From an uncultured Chryseobacterium sp. (GTDB lineage: Bacteria; Bacteroidota; Bacteroidia; Flavobacteriales; Weeksellaceae): a stretch of 64,000 nucleotides of DNA. Positions 55,850 to 63,505 of the stretch are shown one piece after another (position 1 is the stretch's first letter; each line of letters starts with the position of its first letter). The stretch spans positions 62,001 to 126,000 of the forward strand of contig CAJYXJ010000014.1 in the NCBI GenBank assembly GCA_913778085.1. The letters are read 5' to 3'. The notes under the pieces were generated by a model, which did not search any database, was not told the DNA's origin, and worked only from the letters and a program-made list of their open reading frames with translations. The position numbers were made by a program, and so were the translations under genes.

Positions 55850-55923
55850 GGAGGCTTTTTATCCCGTTTTGAAACTATATATTGTGTTTTTTTATCTTCG
55901 CTCTTTGCCGGGATTAAGCCTCC
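55850..55923. repeat. Long-spacer inverted repeat upstream of susC
   Basis: GGAGGCTTTTTATCCCG (55850-55866) and CGGGATTAAGCCTCC (55909-55923) pair at 15 positions with a two-base bulge, 42 bases apart. A small hairpin TTTCCC/GGGAAA lies next to it (55825-55840). Lies in the 290-base gap before the susC start at 55678, downstream of the 55969 gene; could be a leader structure or a paired protein site. Confidence 0.55.
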
Positions 55924-55968
55924 TGTTAAGTCCCCTCATTATCTAATGATTCAATAAAATGTAAAGGT

Positions 55969-56574
55969 TTAAATGTTTATGTTCTTTTTATACTTCCTGT
56001 ATTTACCTTTTATACGGCTTTTATCTCTTTTGTCTCTTTTGCGGTTGAACCCAGCCGAAGCTTTTCTTTCGACAATAAGCCAGACGGCATCCAGCATTTT
56101 GCAAAGGTGCAGGTACGGGCCTACAATATTGCATTCCGGTATATTGTTGAAGGTGCCCAGTGAGAAATACACGATGTCTGCCAGGAAATCCAGTAACTGC
56201 GTCGGGCGGTATTCCTTAAAGGCTTTGCGGAAGACCCGTACCGGATCGCGGTATTCTTCCTCTGAAAGAGAGCCCTGAACCAGCGGGCTGCCGTGCTCCG
56301 GAAGTGTATGGATTGCCCATTTCCCGGATTTCTTCCTGAGACTATACGTTGCGAGGATGAACGACCGCATCGACTGGTGGAAATGAAAGATGACGGAAGG
56401 GTCTTCCCTAATCCTGACTTTCCCCTGGACCGCGTACTGCATGATGAGGCTGAGCCGGTCTTTGGCTGTTGCGAGATCATGGAACTGGAAAAACACTTCC
56501 AGCAGCGTTACGAGTGAAGGTTTGTTCCGGCCGGACCAAAACCGGGACTCCAGGTTTGTTTTTTCCTTTTTCAT
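55969..56574 (-). CDS. Hypothetical protein, 201 aa, basic C-terminus
   Basis: No family recognised. Mostly helical with a Leu/Phe-rich N-terminal half (TLLEVFFQFHDLATAKDRLSLIMQYAVQG), a strand pair (VFRKAFKEYRPTQLLDFLADIVYFSLG) and a strongly basic tail (KRDKRDKSRIKGKYRKYKKNI). Upstream of the SusC-SusD-S9 genes on the same strand, so it may be in one transcript or regulate it. No signal peptide. Confidence 0.55.
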   Translation of the reverse strand: MKKEKTNLESRFWSGRNKPSLVTLLEVFFQFHDLATAKDRLSLIMQYAVQGKVRIREDPSVIFHFHQSMRSFILATYSLRKKSGKWAIHTLPEHGSPLVQGSLSEEEYRDPVRVFRKAFKEYRPTQLLDFLADIVYFSLGTFNNIPECNIVGPYLHLCKMLDAVWLIVERKASAGFNRKRDKRDKSRIKGKYRKYKKNINI

Positions 56575-56877
56575 GGATTCTGTTTTTTCATGGTTTCCTA
56601 GCTGTAAGGATTTATAGCATTGAAAACATCACTTTCCTAAGTGCCTTTTGGTTTGACAAAAGACGGGTGAAGTTCTATAAGCAGTGACCGCCAGGCACCG
56701 GAAAGCATTTTAATATGATGAATGAAATTATTTTTATCGGTGGCTTAGCCTGCCGAAGTTCCCGTGAAAGCTTTTTAAAGCCGCAATAGGTTGTACCCTC
56801 CTACTGTATCGTACAGTCTGATACTATATCTTAAGGAAGCGGCTTAGAAGTAATTGTAGAGAAAGGCTGACTGCATA
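56575..56877. other. Structured gap before the small RNA
   Basis: Contains an inverted pair AAGCCGC (56778-56784) / GCGGCTT (56839-56845) enclosing the hairpin ACTGTA-TCG-TACAGT (56803-56817). No gene is supported. On the minus strand it lies downstream of the small-RNA terminator, so it would be a separate element. Confidence 0.45.
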
Positions 56878-57049
56878 GGAAATAAAACGGCGTGGAACTC
56901 TACAATATCTTATTCGGGGCACTGGTATACCTGCATACAGATAAGAGAGCCCACGCCTAGGTCGTGAGCTTCACGCTTATCCTCTCGTATGCTAAAATTA
57001 CCAGTTTTCGAATAGAGATTCTAAGCAATAGCTTCTATGATTCGTTGAA
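56878..57049 (-). ncRNA. Candidate small RNA, about 170 nt, minus strand
   Basis: Transcript predicted from a strong promoter (57056-57086) to a terminator whose stem closes with GGCGTGG (56951-56957 on the minus strand) / CCACGCC (56889-56895), then GTTTTATTT. Inside the stem further pairs occur (CTCT/AGAG, and GTAT-GCAGGT-ATAC as the tip loop); a short hairpin CGTGA-GCT-TCACG sits at 56963-56975. No open frame of note. Length and long bulged stem recall 6S-like RNAs of flavobacteria, but the identity is not established. Confidence 0.5.
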
Positions 57050-57055
57050 GTATCG

Positions 57056-57086
57056 CAAAATTACGTTTTCTAACGTAAAGAGCAAA
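57056..57086 (-). promoter_or_regulatory. Bacteroidota promoter of the small RNA with inverted-repeat operator in its spacer
   Basis: On the minus strand, TTTG (57086-57083) at -33, a 19-base spacer, and TAATTTTG (57063-57056) at -7: a full consensus match. The spacer holds the inverted repeat TTACGTT (57061-57067) / AACGTAA (57072-57078), 4 bases apart, overlapping the -7 box, which suits a repressor. The XRE gene starting at 57167 on the other strand is the obvious candidate to bind it. Confidence 0.65.
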
Positions 57087-57166
57087 TATATAAAAAACTC
57101 TCAATATATCCAAATATGGATGTGTATATTAAATGAATATTCTAGTAATTGCTACAAATCTTAAAT

Positions 57167-57601
57167 ATGGAAGAAGGAAGAATTGTAGAAATTACTATCG
57201 CAGAAATAGATTTATTTGTAATTAATAAGATTAGAGAACTTAGAGGAAAGGCGAAACCATATATTTCGCAAGTCGAGCTATCACAGAGGATGGGATTCGC
57301 TGATGGATATGTAGGTAAAGTCGAAAACTTTAATTCAAATTCACGCTATAATATAAGAAAGATTCATCTTGCCGCTAGAGCCTTAAATTTAAAATCTTAT
57401 CAAGAATTGTTACCATATGAGATTTTGGAAAATGATTTACTATATTTAAAAATCCTAGTTAATAGAAAAAGAAATGATACAGTTGACTTTGATAACAATG
57501 GTAATGCTATAAAAAATTATACAATTTTAGAAAAAAGAGTTTTGAGCGAAGACGAAGTGAAATTGTTTATCAACAGAAGAAATTCAAGTAAAAATAAATA
57601 G
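57167..57601 (+). CDS. XRE-like helix-turn-helix regulator
   Basis: 144 residues from the ATG at 57167; an upstream ATG at 57149 would add six residues. The pattern DLFVINKIRELRGKAKPYISQVELSQRMGFADGYVGKVENFNSNSRYNIRKIHLAARALNLKSYQELLP is a lambda-repressor-like HTH (recognition helix near ADGYVGKVE). The remaining part is charged. It lies next to a decayed HTH gene and a restriction-like cluster, as control proteins of such loci often do, and divergent from the small RNA. Confidence 0.8.
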   Translation: MEEGRIVEITIAEIDLFVINKIRELRGKAKPYISQVELSQRMGFADGYVGKVENFNSNSRYNIRKIHLAARALNLKSYQELLPYEILENDLLYLKILVNRKRNDTVDFDNNGNAIKNYTILEKRVLSEDEVKLFINRRNSSKNK

Positions 57602-57740
57602 TTATAAATTAATTATTAATGAAGCTTTTAAAACGATATATGCAGTTTTTTTCTAAAATCTTAAATAAATAAGAAAAATATAAGTCAATGAATGATGTTA
57701 CACAAAATTCTGTTTTGATTTCAGCAATTATAATTAGAAC

Positions 57741-57861
57741 GAAAGTGAAAAGAAAATACTGCGATTAAAACTATTATCAAAATAGCTACAGCTTTAGAAT
57801 ATCTCCTAAAGAAGTGTTTGATTTTGACTTTGATATTGAGAAATATGAAATTGATGAATAA
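57741..57861 (+). pseudogene. Decayed second XRE-type regulator
   Basis: Three reading frames joined by one-base losses give the C-terminal part of an HTH protein: ...ESEK / ENTAIKTIIKIATALE / ISPKEVFDFDFDIEKYEIDE, ending at TAA (57859-57861). The shift after TALE is a lost A in GAAATATC, and another lies in the A-run near 57748. The N-terminal helices are not recognisable upstream. The rest of the 57602-57978 gap is AT-rich with no other feature. Confidence 0.6.
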
Positions 57862-57978
57862 ATCTAAACAAAATTAAAATCTTTATATATGAGATCAAAA
57901 ATTGTTCACAAGTTAGAATTAATATGTAAATAAAAGATGTTAATGTAAATATTTAACTCTAAGACACACTCAAAATAT

Positions 57979-58665
57979 TTATATGTACAACCTTTTTGTC
58001 GATGTTCTTAAATAATCTTTTTTTGAAAAATACAGATCATAAATATCTATCAATTCATATATAAAATTTGATATTTCAGTAAATTTGATTCTTATTACAG
58101 AAGATCTATAGCGGCTTCCAATATCGGCGGCATTTTCTCTACCATGAGCTACTGCATTTCTCTTATCTACAATTTCGTTAATTGTAGCTTTAGTTCGAGG
58201 AGATGTATCTAAATTTTTTACACCAAAACAAAGTGTAACTTCTCTAATGGTTTCAAACCATACATTTTGCAATGTGTTGGCAAAAATTGTTTCATTCATC
58301 GTAATAGATGAAGGATTGGTAGTTTCAACAAACAGATCATAAGCTTTAGTAAAAAAGTTTTTGTAGCTGCTATCTTTGAAAGCTTTTAATTTATCAAATA
58401 AAACTACCGAATTAAAGACATTATTATAATGTTTTATTTTAATTGATTTTGTATTAATTAAAACAATTGTATGTTGTACAAGTTCATTGATACTTTTTTC
58501 TAGAGATGAATACAAATGAACATAAAATAGCCCTTTCATGATATTTACTTCCAGAGGAACGCTATGACGTGGATCTTTAGGCTCGAGAGAGGAAATATAA
58601 TTAAGGAATTGCAAATTCTCATTAAGCATATTCCTTGCATTGTGTCTAATAGATGTAAAACTCAT
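57979..58665 (-). CDS. MAE_28990/MAE_18760-like HEPN protein
   Basis: 228 residues, all-helical. The HEPN ribonuclease-type motif R-x4-H is RNAVAH (R169-H174) in EIVDKRNAVAHGREN, as in MAE_28990/MAE_18760 HEPN proteins. VPLEVNIMKGLFYVHLYSSLEKSINELVQHTI is the first helical pair. Such proteins often sit with DUF262 proteins and are thought to be RNA- or tRNA-cutting effectors in anti-phage defence. It follows the DUF262 gene by six bases. Confidence 0.82.
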   Translation of the reverse strand: MSFTSIRHNARNMLNENLQFLNYISSLEPKDPRHSVPLEVNIMKGLFYVHLYSSLEKSINELVQHTIVLINTKSIKIKHYNNVFNSVVLFDKLKAFKDSSYKNFFTKAYDLFVETTNPSSITMNETIFANTLQNVWFETIREVTLCFGVKNLDTSPRTKATINEIVDKRNAVAHGRENAADIGSRYRSSVIRIKFTEISNFIYELIDIYDLYFSKKDYLRTSTKRLYI

Positions 58666-58671
58666 TGATAT

Positions 58672-59718
58672 TTATTTAATATTTAATTTTACAAAATCTA
58701 TTCTTTGATTTAATTTATGTTTTGAATTTGTAGCACCTGTAGTAAGGTTTTTTAATGTTTCATCATCCAGAACAGTTATTAATTTTCTCTTATTAATATT
58801 AAAATTTTCTTTTAATGCATCTGCTGTACCTACACTTATTGCTTCAAATAAAACTAATGGAGTTATATTTTTACGATTTCCTCTTACAATTCCATTGGGT
58901 AAATATTCATTTAAAACTTTAAAAGTCTTTTCGAATAATTGTTTTAATTCTCTCTTATTTTTAAAAATTTTGGTCTTACTTTCCATATATTCATTTAGAA
59001 ATTCTTTGACTCCATGTACAAAAGAATCTCTATTTTCGAAATATGCAAAAAATTTAAGTACTAATTCTTCTAAATTACCAGTTTTTTCGGCATTCTTAGT
59101 CATTTTAACAACTGACTTAAAGTCTAAATTTGTAGCACATTCTTTTATAAAATCGTTAAATTCCCCAATATAAACACAATTACGAATTTCCTGAGGATGT
59201 AAAGTTACCCCTCCTGTATTTAATCTTTCAAATAAATCATAACGAACATTAAAATCACTTTTATCATTTAAAACAGTAATTCTTATTGGCCTTGTTTGAA
59301 ATGATAATTGAATTGATTTAGGTAGATCCTCAAAATAAAGACTATTAAAGGAATTTAATTTTTCTAAACCTGAAATTCTTAACTTAGAGGTATTATCATT
59401 TATTTTCCGAATAACATTTTCAGAGCCTATAAAATTAACGATAGTTGTTAATCTTTGTAATCCATCTATAACTTCCCATGTAGCATCCTTATTAGTTGCC
59501 ATAAATAAACTCGGAACAGGAATTCCTAAAAAAATTGATTCAATTAATTGAGATTGCCTTTCTTCATCCCATATGAAATGTCTTTGATAATCTGGTGCTA
59601 TATCAATGGTTTCTTCACAAACCATATCATAAAGTTGTCTTACTGTAATGTCATAACTATCAAATGATACAGATCTTCGATTTTTGTCAAGTTGCTCTTG
59701 GATTTTTAATATGTCCAT
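58672..59718 (-). CDS. DUF262 (ParB/GmrSD-like) protein
   Basis: 348 residues. The DUF262 signatures are complete: IAPDYQRHFIWDEERQSQLIESIFLGIPVPSLF (42-72), EVIDGLQRLTTIVNF (DGxQR variant DGLQR at 85-89), and FERLNTGGVTLHPQEIRN. DUF262 has a ParB/Srx-like nuclease or NTP-linked fold and is the effector core of GmrSD-like modification-dependent systems; here the C-terminal DUF1524/HNH domain of those is not present, so the activity is open. Co-transcribed with the HEPN gene. Confidence 0.9.
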   Translation of the reverse strand: MDILKIQEQLDKNRRSVSFDSYDITVRQLYDMVCEETIDIAPDYQRHFIWDEERQSQLIESIFLGIPVPSLFMATNKDATWEVIDGLQRLTTIVNFIGSENVIRKINDNTSKLRISGLEKLNSFNSLYFEDLPKSIQLSFQTRPIRITVLNDKSDFNVRYDLFERLNTGGVTLHPQEIRNCVYIGEFNDFIKECATNLDFKSVVKMTKNAEKTGNLEELVLKFFAYFENRDSFVHGVKEFLNEYMESKTKIFKNKRELKQLFEKTFKVLNEYLPNGIVRGNRKNITPLVLFEAISVGTADALKENFNINKRKLITVLDDETLKNLTTGATNSKHKLNQRIDFVKLNIK

Positions 59719-59831
59719 TAATTTTATTTAAGTTTTAGGATTAGTTTGTAAATGAAAATATTTCTTTATAATAAAAATATCTAATTAAGATATTTCAAAA
59801 TTTTAATATCACCACAATTTAAGATAATATT

Positions 59832-61736
59832 TTAATAATCAATATCTGTTATATTATACTTTTTTAATAAAAACTTATTAATTGCAGATTTATTTCTCAA
59901 TCTCATAAAATTAGCTTTTTCACTATCGGAAAATTTGGGAATACTAAAATTCTTAATATAATTCTTTGCTAATGCAAAATAATTATTTGCATATGGCTTA
60001 CTTGTCCGCGTTATATAATACCAAAAAATATCTGTTTTTAAGATCTTTTGAACAAACATCAGATCTTCTTCTGAATCTGAAACTAATGCATATCCATTAT
60101 AAAATAATAGTTCTCTGTCATTTGTGAAAACAAAGTATGGTTTATCAGAAATATATGGAAATAAAATCTTTAAGCCTAAAATATTTAGAGCCTGATTCCT
60201 TCCGTACGCATACCAAGTATCATACTCTCTCTCGCCTTTATCTCTTTTTGACAATTCTGCCTTTTCCGAATGAAGATAATGATAAGCATTTGGAAAATTG
60301 CTATGAAATATTTCTTCTGGAATAATCTTTACAATACGTGTAGTTTGCCCCTCAAATAAATTATCATTTATTTGCTCAATAATATGATATGGAAATATAA
60401 TCTTTTCCATTAATCGATTAAGATCAGCTTCATTTTTTAAGATGTTAGGCTTTATTGCATCTCTACAAATCCCTCTCTCAATTTGAAATCGTTCTTTATT
60501 CTTTTCGAAATAATAAAATTCGTCATCTTCTTCTATAGGTGTAAATAAATAGATATTGTTACGCAATGTTGCAAAACCATTCCTAATGTTGAATAAATCA
60601 CCTAACTTAAAACCTGCAGTTTCCAGTTTATTCAAATTCAATTTGGTTTTAGCATCTTCCAATTGCCACCCATCAATATTATTTAATTGAGTATAATCAA
60701 AGACGATAAAATCAGCGTTTTCTAATGAATTAATATTTTGAGGAGTTGTATTTGTATAAGTTAATTTTCCACGATCTTTTCTAATTTGACATATACAAGT
60801 ATATGTTAATCTTGATTTAAATACTTGCTCACTTCCAAAATCAATTAGTTTAAATTCATAACTATTTTCAGAGAAAAAATTTCTTAGAGCTCGCCCATTT
60901 AGACTTCGATAAAAATTATTAACAGTTATAAAACTTAAAATTCCACTATTGTTTAACCAAGTCAATCCTATTTGAAAAAAAGGAATATACAAGTCAAGCT
61001 TACCTGTTGAAGAAACTGACCAATTCTTCATTAGGTTTTTAGTATGATTATCCAAATTCGATGATCCAACGTAAGGAGGATTACCCACAATTGCGTCAAA
61101 TCCATTATTAATTCTTAATACATCAATTTGATTCCAATCGAAATTCAATGCATCACCATTATGTAAATTAAAATAAAATTCATTCCTGTCTTCACCATTA
61201 ATTATTGCATGTAAACAAAGTAATATTTGTGTTCTAGTAATACTATAATTTTGGATATCAAGACCAAAAATATTTTCATTATAGATATCAAAATAACTCT
61301 TATTTAACTTCACTCTATATTCTTCTGCAATAGTTTTAAAAAAACCGCCACATCCACAAGCAATATCACCAAATCTCAATTCATTAAGATCTCTTCCTTG
61401 ACTAATAAAATCATTAAACACATTACTTACAATGTACTCTCTTATATAATTAGGTGTAAATACTGCACCATTGACTTCCTTATCTTCTGGAGAAATAACA
61501 AATTCAAAAAGCTCAAGTAAAAGTTCTATATCAAAGTCTATATCAAAAAATGTTATAAATTGTTGTAATTGTTCATATTCTTTTACATTTTCATTGTTAA
61601 TAAGAAAAGTTCTAATAAATCTATTATTTACTTCTCCAATACCATTAATACGTATGAATGAAGAAACTAATAATCTATTTATATCTTGTTCCTTATAGGA
61701 GTATTCTCTGAGATATTTTAAGATATTTTGATTCAT
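59832..61736 (-). CDS. Eco57I-family DNA adenine methyltransferase
   Basis: 634 residues, class I SAM-dependent. Motif I DIACGCGGFFKTIAEEY (about 125-140) binds SAM and motif IV VGNPPYVGSS (NPPY at 219-222) is the N6-adenine catalytic loop; SPEDKEVNGAVFTPNYIREYIV upstream is the usual N-terminal MTase opening. The C-terminal part (NIRNGFATLRNNIYLFTP, GRNQALNILGLKILFPYISDKPYFVF) resembles a TaqI-like target-recognition domain. No endonuclease domain is visible in the chain, so it is methylase-only unless a partner cuts. 113 bases separate it from the DUF262 gene. Confidence 0.88.
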   Translation of the reverse strand: MNQNILKYLREYSYKEQDINRLLVSSFIRINGIGEVNNRFIRTFLINNENVKEYEQLQQFITFFDIDFDIELLLELFEFVISPEDKEVNGAVFTPNYIREYIVSNVFNDFISQGRDLNELRFGDIACGCGGFFKTIAEEYRVKLNKSYFDIYNENIFGLDIQNYSITRTQILLCLHAIINGEDRNEFYFNLHNGDALNFDWNQIDVLRINNGFDAIVGNPPYVGSSNLDNHTKNLMKNWSVSSTGKLDLYIPFFQIGLTWLNNSGILSFITVNNFYRSLNGRALRNFFSENSYEFKLIDFGSEQVFKSRLTYTCICQIRKDRGKLTYTNTTPQNINSLENADFIVFDYTQLNNIDGWQLEDAKTKLNLNKLETAGFKLGDLFNIRNGFATLRNNIYLFTPIEEDDEFYYFEKNKERFQIERGICRDAIKPNILKNEADLNRLMEKIIFPYHIIEQINDNLFEGQTTRIVKIIPEEIFHSNFPNAYHYLHSEKAELSKRDKGEREYDTWYAYGRNQALNILGLKILFPYISDKPYFVFTNDRELLFYNGYALVSDSEEDLMFVQKILKTDIFWYYITRTSKPYANNYFALAKNYIKNFSIPKFSDSEKANFMRLRNKSAINKFLLKKYNITDIDY

Positions 61737-61738
61737 TA

Positions 61739-62449
61739 TTAAGTGTAAAGAGGGAATAGTTTGTTAATTTTATAATCATTATGATTATAATCTATAGCAA
61801 AACCATTAAAATAAGATTCCCATAATCTCTTTTTCGAGTTATTTAGTATTCTTAAATATCTATGATCTATTAAAATGTTATCAACATAATTAAATCTTTT
61901 TCGATCAACGAAATTATTAATAATAAAATGAAATGCTAATATTATATCCATGGGAGGATGCGGAATTCTTGGACTACTCAAGATAGCCATATCTGGATCT
62001 AAATACTCGTGCTTTTTACCTCCAAACTGAATATGATAATATGGATGAATGTAAGAGAAGGCTAGCTCTCTCTCTTCTTTATCAAGGTGCCAAGTGCAAC
62101 AATATTCTTTTTTTTGATTTTGTTCCGATTTAAAAAGGCTCACTTTCAAATCTAATGTATATTTAAAAAGTGGGTCTATTTTATCACTTAAAGTGTCCTT
62201 TAACGCAAGTCTATTTTCCAAATCAATTTTACAAAAATGCATTTCATCTGGTTTTGCACCCGCAATTGCGCCTTTTAAATAAATACTAAAATTCTCTAAC
62301 CGGTAATCAACCAAGTCTTTTGGGCTATTTTCTACTGTTTCAATTAAATTATTCAAACCAGTGAAATCACCATGGATATCATTTTCTGATATTATCTCTA
62401 AAAGAAATTTCACGTCTTTCACATAATTTCTACGGCTCCATATTTCCAT
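61739..62449 (-). CDS. Uncharacterised protein, 236 aa, between receiver and methyltransferase genes
   Basis: No family assigned. Charged helical N-terminus (WSRRNYVKDVKFLLEIISENDIHGDF), a mixed middle with YCCTWHLDKEERELAFSYIHPYYHIQFGGKKHEYLDPDMAILSSPRIPHPPMDIILAFHFIINNF, where the histidines (YIHPYYHIQFGGK, PHPPMD) could be a metal or catalytic site. Starts 3 bases after the receiver stop and ends 2 bases before the methyltransferase start, so it is a fixed part of the operon. Confidence 0.6.
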   Translation of the reverse strand: MEIWSRRNYVKDVKFLLEIISENDIHGDFTGLNNLIETVENSPKDLVDYRLENFSIYLKGAIAGAKPDEMHFCKIDLENRLALKDTLSDKIDPLFKYTLDLKVSLFKSEQNQKKEYCCTWHLDKEERELAFSYIHPYYHIQFGGKKHEYLDPDMAILSSPRIPHPPMDIILAFHFIINNFVDRKRFNYVDNILIDHRYLRILNNSKKRLWESYFNGFAIDYNHNDYKINKLFPLYT

Positions 62450-62452
62450 ATA

Positions 62453-63505
62453 TTATAAATATTTGCGCATTTCTTTTCTATCTAAATCACTTATAATTTT
62501 ACTATATATATCAATATCGTCTAAGTAACCATCTATGGAAATGTAGTCTTTATCCTGCCAAGGTTTAAAATCTTCTTCTAATAATTCTATTCCATCAAAA
62601 GGATCTAATGGAAGTTTTGTGTGTTTACAAATAGTCCAATAATTACTACTCAAGTTCTTATCGCTAGAAGTTACAACATTCAAATCTAAACCTGTTTTTT
62701 CATTTATTTTTTTTACTCGTTCTTCAGCATTAAAATGTCTTAGTGAATATTTTTCATCAATTTTTAACATCCACCAATTATCAATTTTTGACATCCACCA
62801 TCGGTTATATACTTCTGAAAATACACCTTTATACTTACAATCAGATATTTCCTCTATCAGTTTTACCCAGTTATTTGATTCTTTACTAACTCCAAGTCTG
62901 GCAGATAAAATATCTTCTCCGATTAGTAAACCTGAACATCGGATTACATGCTCAAAGATAAACCTACTATATTCATAAACTGATTGATTACTATCATTTA
63001 AATAAATAAATAGTTTTGAATGAATTAAATTTTCTTCTATTTCTAATATTTTCGGTAAATCAAATTTTACTTCTAATATCTTTCTATAAGCTTTTACAAA
63101 TGCAATACATTTATTAATAAATTTCTGTGTATATTTTTTTGTTGCATTATCTTTCGTGATAGCATAATCAAAAAGGTCATGGCTTGTATAGTCTTTTCTA
63201 TAAGAATTAACAATGTTATCCTTATTAGACATTAATACAATAGGTCTTTCTTTGAGACCTTCAACAGCGGTCAATGATCTTAAAGTAGAGGCTATCGACG
63301 GAGCATTGCAATATTTTAGATTAGATCCTTCTGTTAAAATATAGTCTAGTAATACTAAATCTGGATTTACTGTTTTTATATCATTTATAATCAAATCAAT
63401 GTTATCAGAAGGAGGAAGAGACGTTATATTAAAATTTTCTCTTTCAAAAGTGAGATTTCTAGTTTCTGCTTCTAAATCTTCTATATATAATATTTTATAA
63501 GCCAT
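62453..63505 (-). CDS. Response-regulator receiver protein with unusual C-terminal part
   Basis: 350 residues. An N-terminal receiver domain: acidic pocket ED at 9-10, phospho-acceptor D54 in LVLLDYIL, switch Ser S93 in LMSNK and Lys K119 in AITKD. No DNA-binding output domain follows; instead 230 residues of helical sequence with no family known to me, containing an 8-residue tandem duplication (WWMSKIDN / WWMLKIDE). Overlaps the histidine kinase gene by 11 bases. Confidence 0.8.
   Translation of the reverse strand: MAYKILYIEDLEAETRNLTFERENFNITSLPPSDNIDLIINDIKTVNPDLVLLDYILTEGSNLKYCNAPSIASTLRSLTAVEGLKERPIVLMSNKDNIVNSYRKDYTSHDLFDYAITKDNATKKYTQKFINKCIAFVKAYRKILEVKFDLPKILEIEENLIHSKLFIYLNDSNQSVYEYSRFIFEHVIRCSGLLIGEDILSARLGVSKESNNWVKLIEEISDCKYKGVFSEVYNRWWMSKIDNWWMLKIDEKYSLRHFNAEERVKKINEKTGLDLNVVTSSDKNLSSNYWTICKHTKLPLDPFDGIELLEEDFKPWQDKDYISIDGYLDDIDIYSKIISDLDRKEMRKYL

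Noticed and set aside
59832-61736. Fused restriction-modification enzyme (type IIG)
   Set aside because: No PD-(D/E)xK or HNH motif was found N-terminal to the methyltransferase motifs; only about 80 residues precede the conserved opening.
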